Positions 36,501-45,955 of a stretch of 64,000 nt of DNA are shown piece after piece. Below the pieces are notes generated by a model. That model made no database searches, had not been told where the DNA came from, and was given only the letters and a program-made list of their open reading frames with translations. The translations under genes were made by a program, and so were the position numbers. The first letter of the stretch is position 1, and every line of letters begins with the position of its first letter. Source of the stretch: Segetibacter aerophilus (GTDB lineage: Bacteria > Bacteroidota > Bacteroidia > Chitinophagales > Chitinophagaceae); NCBI RefSeq assembly GCF_007991655.1, contig NZ_BJYT01000005.1, forward strand, positions 1 through 64,000, in the 5' to 3' direction.

Positions 36501-37718
36501 ATGAAAATTCCTTTTTCTCCTCCTTTTATAGACGACGATGTAAAGGCAGAGGTTATGTCGGCCCTTGAAAGCGGATGGATCACAACTGGTCCTAAAGTAA
36601 AAGCGTTGGAACAAGAAACCGTGAAATATGCAGGAATTGAGCAGGCTCTCTGTGTAAACTCAGCAACTTCCGGTTTAATGCTCGTATTGCATTGGTTAGG
36701 GATAGGCAAGGGAGACGAAGTAATCATTCCTGCTTATACTTACTGTGCAACAGCTTTAGCAGTCATGCACGTTGGAGCAACGCCCATAATGGTTGACGTA
36801 AAAGATGATTTCAATATAGACCCTGAAAAGGTTCGTGCTGCAATCACGAATAAAACGAAAGCTGTAATACCAGTAGATTTTGCTGGCTGGCCATGTGATT
36901 ACGATACTCTATTTACAGTTGTAAACGATAAAGAGGTAACGAGCATATTTAATCCAAAAGGCGACAAACAGGAAAAGTTAGCAAGAATAGCTATTGTCAG
37001 CGATGCGGCCCATTCATTTGGGGCAGTATATAAAAATAAAAAAACTGGCAGCCTTGCAGATTTTACCGTCTTTTCTTATCATGCCGTAAAAAATCTAACT
37101 ACTGCCGAAGGAGGTGCTATTTGCATAACGTTGCCTCTACCTTTTGATAATGCAGAGGTTTATCGGACTTTAAGATTGTGGTGTTTAAACGGGCAAACAA
37201 AGGATGCTTTTTCTAAAAGCCAGGTAGGAGGTTGGAGATATGACGTGGTGTACGCAGGTTTTAAAATGAATATGCCTGATGTATGTGCAGCAATTGGGTT
37301 GGCGCAAATAAGAAAATATACTACATCAATTCTGGCTGAAAGAAAACGTGTCTTCGAATACTTTTCAAGTGAATTTTCTAAAAATACATGGGCAGAGATT
37401 GCACCCTTTAATGATGATGTTAGTTGCTGTAGCTATCACTTGTACCCTCTGAGAATTAGAGGTGTTAGGGAAGAACAACGGGATCAAATTATTGAGAAAA
37501 TTTCGTTAGCTGAAGTAGCGGTGAACGTTCATTTCATACCCTTGCCCATGCTAACAGTCTTTCGCGAGCTTCATTATAACATTCAGCATTATCCTGTTTC
37601 ATATCAAAATTATTCGTGCGAGATCTCACTACCTATATATCCTCAATTAGACAATAAGCTGTGTGAACACATCGTTAAGGTAGTCAGGGATGCTGTAAAA
37701 GAAACCATTGGACAATGA
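36501..37718 (+). CDS. DegT/DnrJ/EryC1/StrS-family sugar aminotransferase
   Basis: A 405-residue PLP enzyme that places an amino group on a nucleotide-linked keto-sugar. It opens IPFSPPFIDDDVKAEVMSALESGWITTGP. The PLP lysine is K197 in FSYHAVKNLTTAEGGAI, with D168/H171 in IVSDAAHSFGA. Bacillosamine, perosamine or viosamine-type products are possible. The next gene, a PglC-like transferase, overlaps it by four bases (ATGA type), so they are translationally coupled. A 4,6-dehydratase-like gene two places downstream could supply its keto-sugar. Confidence 0.92.
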   Translation: MKIPFSPPFIDDDVKAEVMSALESGWITTGPKVKALEQETVKYAGIEQALCVNSATSGLMLVLHWLGIGKGDEVIIPAYTYCATALAVMHVGATPIMVDVKDDFNIDPEKVRAAITNKTKAVIPVDFAGWPCDYDTLFTVVNDKEVTSIFNPKGDKQEKLARIAIVSDAAHSFGAVYKNKKTGSLADFTVFSYHAVKNLTTAEGGAICITLPLPFDNAEVYRTLRLWCLNGQTKDAFSKSQVGGWRYDVVYAGFKMNMPDVCAAIGLAQIRKYTTSILAERKRVFEYFSSEFSKNTWAEIAPFNDDVSCCSYHLYPLRIRGVREEQRDQIIEKISLAEVAVNVHFIPLPMLTVFRELHYNIQHYPVSYQNYSCEISLPIYPQLDNKLCEHIVKVVRDAVKETIGQ

Positions 37719-38314
37719 AAATGATTGGGTTTTTTGACTATGCGTTTTCGTTGGTAGGACTAATTATCTTATCTCCTGTTTTTTTACTTGTTATTTTACT
37801 AATCAAGCTTACTTCCAAAGGACCTGTTTTTTTTAAACAAACCCGGGTAGGGAAGGATGGTAGAGATTTTAAAGTTTATAAGTTTAGAAGCATGTTTGTG
37901 GATGCAGATAAAAGAGGTTTGTTGACGGTTGGGGGAAAAGATGTAAGGGTAACTAAAGCAGGATACTACTTACGAAAATTTAAAGTAGATGAGTTGCCTC
38001 AATTGATAAATGTGATAAAAGGTGAAATGAGTATTGTAGGTCCAAGACCAGAGGTGAGGAAGTACGTTGACTTGTATAGCGAAGACCAGTTGAAAGCTTT
38101 GAAGGTTTTACCGGGCATTACTGATTATGCTTCAATACAATACAGAAATGAAAACGACCTCCTGGCGCTTTCGCATAATCCCGAGGAACTATACGTGAAA
38201 GAGATCATGCCAAAAAAGATAGAACTGAACTTTAGATATATAAATAATCGAAGTGTTGGTGAATATTTCAAAATAATTATTGAAACAGTCATTACTTCTT
38301 TGAAAGGAAAATAG
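37715..38314 (+). CDS. Initiating sugar-phosphate transferase (PglC/WcaJ C-domain type)
   Basis: A 199-residue monotopic phosphoglycosyl transferase. One N-terminal membrane segment (YAFSLVGLIILSPVFLLVILLIKL) leads into the cytoplasmic catalytic domain with KGPVFFKQTRVGKDGRDFKVYKFRSM, RKFKVDELPQLINVIKGEMSIVGPRPEV and LPGITDYASIQYRNEN. It moves a sugar-1-phosphate from a UDP-sugar to undecaprenyl phosphate and so starts surface-glycan assembly. Short PglC-like form, without the large membrane N-domain of WcaJ. It overlaps the aminotransferase gene by four bases. Confidence 0.92.
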   Translation: MKMIGFFDYAFSLVGLIILSPVFLLVILLIKLTSKGPVFFKQTRVGKDGRDFKVYKFRSMFVDADKRGLLTVGGKDVRVTKAGYYLRKFKVDELPQLINVIKGEMSIVGPRPEVRKYVDLYSEDQLKALKVLPGITDYASIQYRNENDLLALSHNPEELYVKEIMPKKIELNFRYINNRSVGEYFKIIIETVITSLKGK

Positions 38315-38538
38315 CAGATAGAGTTGTATTTAAGTTACTTTTAATGCCACCGATATAAAAGCAACTATTTCTTCTTTTTGCTAGTCATAATTCATCGTGG
38401 AGCATAGTAATTACATGTACTTAGTTAAGTTTGACTTATAACAAAAGATCTTTATTATCTCCCAAATCAATTCTAGAAGAATACCAAATTGAGCTTAGCT
38501 GCGAGTGACGGCGCTGCTCAGAAAAACAAAAAAAGGTC

Positions 38539-40506
38539 GTGAAAAACTTAAGGAAATTTTTACTGCGAAACAAAATAGCTCCCAAGTGGTTGATATTTGT
38601 TCTCGACCTTAGTATTTGCTGTTTCGCAATAGTATATGCAAATTACCTTAGGCTAAATTTTGACCTGGATCTCATTCATCTTACAGACCTTGTAGATGAT
38701 ATAATGGCAACTGTCATTGTAAACTCCATTTTATTTTACATTTTCCGGACTTATCATGGCATTATAAGACTATCAGGTTTTCAGGAAGCTTTCAGAAGTA
38801 TCTCGGCTGTCTTCTATTCATTTTTTATAATGCTGCTTCTTAATGTAGGATTAAGAAGCTTTGGACTCGCATCCTTTATTCCAACTTCAGTCTTATTTAT
38901 TTATTTCTTCATTTCTTCTTTTTCTGTTTTTGGCTACCGCCTTCTTGTGAAGCATTTATACAAGATCAGCGTGAACCAGGAAGAAAACATTCATATCGTT
39001 ATTTATGGTGCAGAGTTGAATGGATCTGTTTTAAAGAAAACGATTGAGCAAACTTCTAACAATCGCTATAAGATTGTTGCTTTCATTGACGACGATGAAA
39101 ACTTGTTTGGGAAAACAATCGATAATGTAAAGATTTATTCTTTTAACCAGGTTCAGAACGTCATTAAGTCGTGGCAGATAAAGATGTTGTTTTTCGCACG
39201 CCAGGATTTTGATCTAAATAAAAAGAATAAAATAGTTGACTATTGCCTTGAACAGAACATTAAGGTGATGAACATTCCTCCCATGAGGGAATGGATACAA
39301 GGGCACCTTAATATTAACCAGCTGCAGCAGGTAAAAATTGATGAGTTACTTGGTCGCCCGCAAATAAGTTTGAAAAACGAGCATGTAACAAACATGCTTC
39401 GCAATAAAAAAGTTTTAATTACAGGAGCAGCAGGGTCTATAGGAAGCGAACTTGCACGTCAGATTGCTGGTATAAATGCATACTCTCTGATTATTTGTGA
39501 TCAAACGGAAACGGGGCTATACGAACTTGAATATGAGTTGCAGAAGAAATATCAATTAGGAAACACTTTAAAAGTATTCCTGGGAGATGTCAAAGACGAG
39601 AAAGCAATGAATAACATGTTTGCAATGTATATGCCTGACATCGTGTTTCATGCTGCTGCTTATAAGCACGTACCAATGATGGAAAACCATCCTTCCGAAG
39701 CAGTTAGAAATAATGTTTTAGGAACGAAAGTGCTTGCAGATTTATCTGAATTTTATTCGGTAGAGAGATTTCTATTTGTCTCAACAGACAAGGCTATAAA
39801 TCCTACCAATGTAATGGGAGCATCCAAACGAATAGCTGAAATCTACTGTCAGTCCTTGCAATCAAGGAAGACAATCCCAGTATTCGATGAGGGCGTTATT
39901 CAAATAGCCCCACGCAAAACAAGAACTAAGTTTATCACAACGCGTTTCGGAAATGTGCTTGGTTCTAATGGTTCTGTTATTCCGCGCTTCCAGGAGCAAA
40001 TATCTAAAGGCGGCCCTGTTACTGTTACACATCCTGATATCATTCGCTATTTCATGACTATACCTGAGGCTTGTTCTCTTGTATTAGAAGCTGTAACGAT
40101 GGGCAACGGTGGGGAAGTATTTTTGTTTGACATGGGCGAACCAATTAAAATACTTGATCTCGCAAAAAAGATGATAAAGCTTGCAGGCCTCACACCGGCA
40201 AAAGATATCGAAATCAAATTCACAGGATTAAGGCCGGGAGAGAAATTGTACGAAGAACTACTTAACAAAGAGGAAGAGGTGATTTCAACCCATAATAAAA
40301 AAATACTTATAGCAAAGGTGATAGAATATGATTACGAAAAAATTTCGAAGAGTATAGATAAAGCAGTAAGCATTGCGATCCTAAATAAGGATGATGAAGT
40401 TGTAAAACAGATGAAACGTATTGTTCCTGAATATATAAGCAACAACTCAATCTACGAAGCAATGGATGAAGAAATACTTACGGCCACTCTTACTTCTCAT
40501 GGATAG
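38539..40506 (+). CDS. Membrane-bound nucleotide-sugar 4,6-dehydratase (PglF/CapD-like)
   Basis: 655 residues starting at GTG 38539. Four N-terminal membrane helices (residues 18-130) are followed by a CoA-binding-like Rossmann region (IHIVIYGAELNGSVLKKTIE). The catalytic SDR domain follows, with VLITGAAGSIGSELARQI, DIVFHAAAYKHVPMMENHP and STDKAINPTNVMGASKRIAEI. The TDK set in place of the usual Tyr-based triad is the PglF/WbpM pattern. It likely converts UDP-GlcNAc to the 4-keto-6-deoxy sugar that the aminotransferase uses (inference from pairing). Confidence 0.93.
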   Translation: MKNLRKFLLRNKIAPKWLIFVLDLSICCFAIVYANYLRLNFDLDLIHLTDLVDDIMATVIVNSILFYIFRTYHGIIRLSGFQEAFRSISAVFYSFFIMLLLNVGLRSFGLASFIPTSVLFIYFFISSFSVFGYRLLVKHLYKISVNQEENIHIVIYGAELNGSVLKKTIEQTSNNRYKIVAFIDDDENLFGKTIDNVKIYSFNQVQNVIKSWQIKMLFFARQDFDLNKKNKIVDYCLEQNIKVMNIPPMREWIQGHLNINQLQQVKIDELLGRPQISLKNEHVTNMLRNKKVLITGAAGSIGSELARQIAGINAYSLIICDQTETGLYELEYELQKKYQLGNTLKVFLGDVKDEKAMNNMFAMYMPDIVFHAAAYKHVPMMENHPSEAVRNNVLGTKVLADLSEFYSVERFLFVSTDKAINPTNVMGASKRIAEIYCQSLQSRKTIPVFDEGVIQIAPRKTRTKFITTRFGNVLGSNGSVIPRFQEQISKGGPVTVTHPDIIRYFMTIPEACSLVLEAVTMGNGGEVFLFDMGEPIKILDLAKKMIKLAGLTPAKDIEIKFTGLRPGEKLYEELLNKEEEVISTHNKKILIAKVIEYDYEKISKSIDKAVSIAILNKDDEVVKQMKRIVPEYISNNSIYEAMDEEILTATLTSHG

Positions 40507-40538
40507 TTTATAAATTGCAGGAATGAATTTTTTTTTAG

Positions 40539-41291
40539 ATGTTTAATTTTTTTAAGAGATCGGGTAAACCAGTTGAACCCGATTTGTCATTTATAGGAAT
40601 TGATATGCATTCTCATCTGCTGCCTGGTATAGATGACGGTTTGCAGGAATTGGAAAATTCGGTAGCATACATCAAGGATCTGAAAGAACTAGGGTACCAT
40701 AAACTCATTTGTACTCCGCACATATTATCAGATTTATATCCTAACAGTCCTCAAACAATTTTGCCAAAATTAGCCCTTGTTAGGGATGCTTTAAAGGCCG
40801 CTGGTGTAGATATCCAGGTAGAAGCGGCTGCAGAATATATGATAGATCATATGTTTTCTGAATTGCTTGCCAAGTCAAAAAAGGAAGACTTGCTTACAAT
40901 AGCTGGTGATTATATTCTTGTTGAGATGTCTTACTTATCGCCCTCGCCAAATTTTGACCAGGCAATTTTCGATTTAAGAATGATGGGTTTACAACCAATA
41001 CTTGCGCATCCCGAAAGGTATAGCTATTACCATCATGAGTTTGAACAATACGAGCGATTTAAGGACCTTGGTTGCAAACTGCAGGTGAACTTGTTATCGT
41101 TGTCCGGAGGTTACGGCCCACATGTAAAGAAGATAGCTGAACGGTTATTCAAAAACGAGATGGTTGACTTTCTTGGAACAGACCTTCACCATGACAGACA
41201 TTTGGCTATGCTTAAAAGCCTGGCGACAAAAAAAGAGTTTTATGACCTTGTAAACGGTGCTGAAATCCTCAATAATACTTTGATTAAATAA
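40539..41291 (+). CDS. CpsB/CapC-type PHP tyrosine-protein phosphatase
   Basis: 250 residues. PHP-fold metal motifs are IDMHSHLLPGIDDGLQ, ICTPHI, LAHPERYSYYHHEF and FLGTDLHHDRHL. Relatives remove phosphate from tyrosine kinases that control capsule or exopolysaccharide export. No bacterial tyrosine kinase (Wzc) gene is in this window, so the partner is elsewhere. It lies 32 bp after the dehydratase gene and appears to end the glycan operon, with a strong terminator behind it. Confidence 0.9.
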   Translation: MFNFFKRSGKPVEPDLSFIGIDMHSHLLPGIDDGLQELENSVAYIKDLKELGYHKLICTPHILSDLYPNSPQTILPKLALVRDALKAAGVDIQVEAAAEYMIDHMFSELLAKSKKEDLLTIAGDYILVEMSYLSPSPNFDQAIFDLRMMGLQPILAHPERYSYYHHEFEQYERFKDLGCKLQVNLLSLSGGYGPHVKKIAERLFKNEMVDFLGTDLHHDRHLAMLKSLATKKEFYDLVNGAEILNNTLIK

Positions 41292-41310
41292 TGAACAGTT
41301 TTTCTAAATA

Positions 41311-41340
41311 AAGAAAGGTGGCCATTCAGCCACCTTTCTT
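41311..41340. terminator. Bidirectional terminator
   Basis: A 12-bp perfect stem, AAGAAAGGTGGC with GCCACCTTTCTT, around CATTCA. It lies between the converging phosphatase and alcohol dehydrogenase genes and can serve both. Confidence 0.9.
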
Positions 41341-41358
41341 TATTACATCGATTATCAA

Positions 41359-42519
41359 CTACGGCTTTAAAATCACCTTTACACAATTATCTTCTTTCTT
41401 ATTAAAAATGTCATAAGCATAAGCTGCTTGTGAAAGCGGTAAACGATGTGTAATAATATCGTCCAGCTTGATTTTGCCTTCCTCTACCCAACGGTTTAAT
41501 TCGTCAATGTAAGTATGAGCTGGAGCTTGTCCTGCGCGGATAGTTAATCCTTTATCAAAGATTTGGTGCCAGGGGAAATTATCATAAGGGTATCCGTATA
41601 CACCTACGACTGAAACAGTACCGCCACGTCTCACAGCCGACAGGCACATGCGTAAAGCATTGATTGTTCCTTTTTCCATTCTAATCACGCTTTTTACACG
41701 GTCAAGTGCACTTCTATCTGCCTCCATCCCGACGGCATCAATGACTACGTCTGCACCTCGGCCACCCGTCCAGTTTCTAATCTCCTCAATTGCTTTATCA
41801 TGGTCCTTCACGTTAATAATTTCTGCACCGCAAACAGTTGCAGCCATTGTTAACCTATAATCTTCAATGTCAAGAGCGATAACTTTCGATGCTCCTCGAA
41901 GCCAGGCCACTTTCATCGCCATTAATCCAACAGGTCCGCAACCAAAAACAGCGACCGTTTCTCCACCTTTCACTCCACCCCAATCAACCGCCGCGTAACC
42001 TGTTGGCAAAATATCGGTAAGAAATAATACTTGTTCGTCAGTAAGCGCGTCCGATACCTTCCGGGGTCCAAAATCAGCATAGGGAACTCTCACATATTCT
42101 GCCTGTCCGCCATCATAGCCGCCGTACAGATCCGTGTATCCAAACAAACCGCCGCCTTTTTCACTCATCAATCCGCCCTCGGGTCCGTAGTTATCGGCGT
42201 TAGAGTTTTCACAGTGACCAACAAGGCCGGTATTGCAGAAGTAACAACCTCCGCATGCAACCGGAAAAGGAACTACCACGCGATCTCCTTTTTTTAACTT
42301 GCTGACATTGCTTCCCACTTCCTCCACTATTCCCATAAACTCATGTCCTAAAATCATATTACGCGGCTGCGGAAACATACCGTTATATATATGAAGGTCA
42401 GATCCGCAGATAGCGGTGGATGTTACCCTGATAATTGCGTCTCCCTGTTGTTTTATTTCCGGGTCAGGTACGTTATCAACCCTAATGTCTTTTGGATTAT
42501 GAAATACTGCAGCTTTCAT
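41359..42519 (-). CDS. Zinc-dependent alcohol dehydrogenase
   Basis: 386 residues from ATG 42519 (MKAAVFHNPKDIRVDNVPDPEI). Longer frames upstream to 42684 are low-complexity and not expected. The MDR fold shows catalytic zinc residues in AICGSDLHIYNG and LGHEFMGIVEEVG. Structural zinc cysteines lie in CGGCYFCNTGLVGHCEN. The cofactor site is GGETVAVFGCGPVGLMAMKVA. It resembles the glutathione-independent formaldehyde or threonine dehydrogenase-like branch. The true substrate is unknown. Confidence 0.9.
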   Translation of the reverse strand: MKAAVFHNPKDIRVDNVPDPEIKQQGDAIIRVTSTAICGSDLHIYNGMFPQPRNMILGHEFMGIVEEVGSNVSKLKKGDRVVVPFPVACGGCYFCNTGLVGHCENSNADNYGPEGGLMSEKGGGLFGYTDLYGGYDGGQAEYVRVPYADFGPRKVSDALTDEQVLFLTDILPTGYAAVDWGGVKGGETVAVFGCGPVGLMAMKVAWLRGASKVIALDIEDYRLTMAATVCGAEIINVKDHDKAIEEIRNWTGGRGADVVIDAVGMEADRSALDRVKSVIRMEKGTINALRMCLSAVRRGGTVSVVGVYGYPYDNFPWHQIFDKGLTIRAGQAPAHTYIDELNRWVEEGKIKLDDIITHRLPLSQAAYAYDIFNKKEDNCVKVILKP

Positions 42520-42700
42520 TGAAGATGATTTAGAATTAGTGAAATAATAGTGGTTGTTTTTAAGGAGAGGTAACTCTAAGTCGAAAAAAATTATGCCATT
42601 TAATAAAATTTGCTTTAAAATGATGCAAACCTTGTTTAAAGGGTCGGGCATTAAACGGAGTGAGAGCATTATTGAATCCAGCATTTGTTATCTAATTTTT

Positions 42701-42726
42701 CAACGTTGCGTCGCATTTCGTTTATC
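42701..42726 (-). repeat. Dispersed intergenic repeat, class C copy with a 3-bp deletion
   Basis: CAACGTTGCGTCGCATTTCG followed by TTTATC. The outer half matches class B except that ATT is missing. The inner half is replaced by TTTCGTT, as in the copy at 61913. Confidence 0.7.
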
Positions 42727-42825
42727 CGTTGTGCTTCTATTAAACATGCCCGTTTGCCTAATAAAAAACTGTCGACAATCCCTTAAAACATTAGAAAACT
42801 TTCACTGAAAATCTTGCTGATTTTA

Positions 42826-42861
42826 TTAACCTTCGTTAACATTAAACCAACCCCTCTTAAC
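42826..42861 (+). promoter_or_regulatory. TTAAC direct repeats, putative response-regulator site
   Basis: TTAAC occurs at 42826 and 42836, and again at 42857, with TTAAAC between them at 42842. The first two are spaced exactly 10 bp, one DNA turn, as expected for OmpR/PhoB-type regulators. The repeat ends 18 bp before the receptor ATG. A matching pair in the same orientation lies upstream of the GLPGLI gene. Confidence 0.45.
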
Positions 42862-42878
42862 CTGCTTTCCTTTACCAT

Positions 42879-45707
42879 ATGAATACTTTCGTAGCATCAA
42901 CTACCACAGCTATGAGAAAAGTCGGCTTGCTTATTTTTTCACTAATAATTTTCACTACAATTGCTCTTGCACAAAAAGGTGGAACGGTTCAAGGCGTAGC
43001 ATTTGATACGCTGCTAAAACAACCTGTAAGCGGTGCGACAGTTACGTTACTAAGACAAAAAGATTCATCTTTAGTTAGCTTCTCATTGGCCGATGAAAAG
43101 GGGAGGTTTGATATTTCGGATATTGCTAGTGGCGACTATCGGCTGATGATTACACATGTTAACTATAGGAATTCGAATAAACTGTTTACAGTTAATTCGT
43201 CTAACATGCGTGTTGATCTTGGTAATGTTGTTATGCACAACCGTTCAACTATGTTGGAAGAAGTTGTCGTTACTTTCGAAGCTCCACCGGTTACGCTAAA
43301 TGGCGACACTATTCAATACAATGCCGGTTCTTTCAAAACTCAGCCTAATGCGACGGTAGAAGAATTAATCAAAAAGCTACCGGGTTTACAAGTTGATAAA
43401 AATGGCAACATTAAGGCTCAAGGTGAAAAAGTGAAAAAAGTATTGGTTGATGGAAAGGAATTTTTTGGCAATGATCCGAAATTAGCTACCCGTAACCTAC
43501 CTGCTGATGCAGTTGATAAGGTGGATGTGTATGACCGTCAAAGCGACCAGGCGCAACTTACAGGATTTGATGATGGAAGTGGTGAAAAGACCATTAATCT
43601 GAAACTTAAGAAAGAACGCAAAGGTGGAATGTTCGGAAAAATAAACGCCGGTGCGGGAACAAGCGATCGTTACCAGGGAAAATTCAATGTAAATTCCTTC
43701 AAAGGAGCACGACAAACGTCGTTGATCGGCATGGGAAATAATACAAATGCTGAAGGCTTTTCCTTTGTTGATATGCTTAATTTCTCAGGAGGTTTGCAAC
43801 AACAGCAAAATGGGGGAGGGGGAAGTCAGGTTTTGAACCAAATGGCAGGCACTCAAAATAATAATGGTATAAATACCACGTGGGGTGGCGGTTTTAATCA
43901 TAATGATATCATTGGTACAAAAACAGATTTTCGAAGTAATTACTTCTACAGCCGTTATAATCCATTCATAGAAAGCAATGTTCAACGCGAGTATTTACTA
44001 CCCGATTCTTCTTATTTCTACAAGTCAAATTCAAGAACGAATAACTTGACCAACACCCACCGCGTCAACTTCATTACAGACATTCAAATAGACTCTTTTC
44101 ATTCTCTTAAAATATCTCCTTCGTTTGGCAGTCAACGTACAACAAACAATTCTGTAAGCGATTATGAAACATCGTCAGGTAGGGGGCAGGTAAGCAATTC
44201 AGGCTTTAGTAATAACCTTGGCAAAAGCAGCGGTTATAATTTTCAAAACGAAGTGTTGTTTAGAAAGAAATTCAGGCTAAAAGGAAGAACCTTTTCTATA
44301 AATCTGCAAGCTACCAAAAACAAAAGCGATGGCAACGAAGACCAACAAGCTATTACCCAATTTTATAACAAGGAAAGTACATTGGTTAGGAGGGATTCTA
44401 TTTACCGCCAGAGCCAGTTAGACGCAAATAGTTGGTCTTATACTGCCAAAGCTATTTACACTGAACCGGTTTTTAAAAGATCATTATTAGAGTTTAGTAT
44501 CGCCAATAGCAACAGTAAAAACAATTCTAACAGAACGACCTACGACTACAATTCCTCTACGGGTAAGTACAACCGTTTAAACCCAATGCTCTCAAATAAT
44601 TTCGATAATTCCTACGGGTATATAAACTCAGGTTTACGCTTACGTACGCAACGGAAAAAATATTATTATGCGGTTGGTGCATATTGGCAGAATGCAGCTC
44701 TACAAGGAAAAATAAAAACGGGAATTAATGATTCTCTAATTAAAAAAGCATTTTCTAACCTGTTACCGGTAGCACAGTTTCAATACAATTTTAACCGTTT
44801 TAATAAGCTCAGCTTTTTCTACCATACTTACACAACCCAGCCTTCCGTCACCCAACTGCAACCAGTGCCTGATGTTAGTAATCCGCTGTATATAAGAGAG
44901 GGTAATCCATTTCTAAAGCAGGAATACACGCACGCAGTAAGGCTTGGCTATACCTCGATCAACTTCTATAAAAACAGGAACGCTTTTATAAACATCAATG
45001 CTAGCCAGACGCAAAACAAAATCGTTAATTATGATATCGTCGATAGCGTTGGTTTGGTTAGGTCGCGGCCGGTGAATGTAAACGGCGTCTACGATATAAG
45101 TGGTAGCCTGAGTTACAGTTTTCCAATCAAACCTTTAAGAGGAAGCATGGAGGTAAGTAGCACTATTGCTTTCAATAAAGGCAAGCAATTCATCAATTCA
45201 AACCAGAACAATATTGCTACCACTTCGATTGGACCTGCGGTTCGTTTAGACGTTAATCCAACAGAAAAACTGAATCTTGTTTTGAGTGCTTCAGCTAATT
45301 ATAATTCCGCTGTGTATTCACTTCAAAAAACTTTAAATGCTACTTATTTAAGTCAAAACTACGGTGCTGAAATTGGATGGCAGCTGCCTGCTAAATTCTT
45401 CTTCGCTACAGATTTTACTTATAATATGTACAGTCGCCAGGCATCCGCTTTTAATACCAATGTTCCATTGTGGACTGCTTCACTTAGCAAATTATTTTTG
45501 AAGAATAATCGTGGCGAGATTAAGTTGTCAGGTTACGATCTGCTTAATCGCAACATCAGCATCAACCGCAACACTACGCAGAACTATATCGAGGATGCAA
45601 GCATTACCAGCCTTCGCAGGTACTTTCTGTTAAGCTTTACATTTAGTTTAAACAAGACGGGCCTTTCAACCGGTGGAGGTAGAAATAACGTGCAGATAAG
45701 AATGTAA
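42879..45707 (+). CDS. Outer-membrane beta-barrel protein, GLPGLI-associated TonB-receptor-like
   Basis: 942 residues from ATG 42879; ATG 42912 (MRKVGLLIFSLIIFTTIALAQ) gives a cleaner signal peptide and is a fair alternative. A carboxypeptidase-regulatory-like domain (GTVQGVAFDTLLKQPVSGATVTLL) precedes a plug-like domain (ATVEELIKKLPGLQVDKNGNIKAQGEKVKKVLVDGKEFFGNDPKLATRNLPADAVDKVDVYD). A barrel of the OMP_b-brl_3 type ends LLSFTFSLNK. This receptor family is often found with GLPGLI proteins, and one is encoded just downstream on the opposite strand. No SusD-type lipoprotein is nearby. Confidence 0.88.
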   Translation: MNTFVASTTTAMRKVGLLIFSLIIFTTIALAQKGGTVQGVAFDTLLKQPVSGATVTLLRQKDSSLVSFSLADEKGRFDISDIASGDYRLMITHVNYRNSNKLFTVNSSNMRVDLGNVVMHNRSTMLEEVVVTFEAPPVTLNGDTIQYNAGSFKTQPNATVEELIKKLPGLQVDKNGNIKAQGEKVKKVLVDGKEFFGNDPKLATRNLPADAVDKVDVYDRQSDQAQLTGFDDGSGEKTINLKLKKERKGGMFGKINAGAGTSDRYQGKFNVNSFKGARQTSLIGMGNNTNAEGFSFVDMLNFSGGLQQQQNGGGGSQVLNQMAGTQNNNGINTTWGGGFNHNDIIGTKTDFRSNYFYSRYNPFIESNVQREYLLPDSSYFYKSNSRTNNLTNTHRVNFITDIQIDSFHSLKISPSFGSQRTTNNSVSDYETSSGRGQVSNSGFSNNLGKSSGYNFQNEVLFRKKFRLKGRTFSINLQATKNKSDGNEDQQAITQFYNKESTLVRRDSIYRQSQLDANSWSYTAKAIYTEPVFKRSLLEFSIANSNSKNNSNRTTYDYNSSTGKYNRLNPMLSNNFDNSYGYINSGLRLRTQRKKYYYAVGAYWQNAALQGKIKTGINDSLIKKAFSNLLPVAQFQYNFNRFNKLSFFYHTYTTQPSVTQLQPVPDVSNPLYIREGNPFLKQEYTHAVRLGYTSINFYKNRNAFININASQTQNKIVNYDIVDSVGLVRSRPVNVNGVYDISGSLSYSFPIKPLRGSMEVSSTIAFNKGKQFINSNQNNIATTSIGPAVRLDVNPTEKLNLVLSASANYNSAVYSLQKTLNATYLSQNYGAEIGWQLPAKFFFATDFTYNMYSRQASAFNTNVPLWTASLSKLFLKNNRGEIKLSGYDLLNRNISINRNTTQNYIEDASITSLRRYFLLSFTFSLNKTGLSTGGGRNNVQIRM

Positions 45708-45787
45708 AGATTGAAAGGTTTTCACCTGCGAAGTCACTTCGATTTTTTAGAATTTTTTCTTTTTGTGATGAGCTTTGAAGCTACATC

Positions 45788-45814
45788 TAACACTCTTGCG
45801 TCGCACACTTGTAC
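45788..45814 (-). repeat. Dispersed intergenic repeat, class B copy (left arm of an inverted pair)
   Basis: TAACACTCTTGCGTCGCACA followed by CTTGTAC, close to the reverse complement of the class B consensus. It forms an inverted pair with the copy at 45956. Confidence 0.8.
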
Positions 45815-45955
45815 GGGCGCTACAATGCATCTTTTTTCAAAAAATTCTAAGATCGATTATTGCAGGTTTAGATGTTTATGGACAATTTTTAATAAAAGGA
45901 ATAATTGTCCAAATATTGTTCAAAGTGCCGGCTTGAGTAGAGCAAATAAATAAAT

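Larger units (their letters stand above)
42520..42878. other. Intergenic region between ADH and the outer-membrane receptor gene
   Basis: 359 bp between divergent genes. It holds one dispersed-repeat copy near 42701 and the TTAAC direct repeats at 42826-42861, described as separate entries. No coding frame is supported. Confidence 0.6.

Noticed and set aside
45711-45953. 80-residue frame after the receptor gene
   Set aside because: Contains a dispersed repeat copy in the middle, is cysteine-rich and has random composition.
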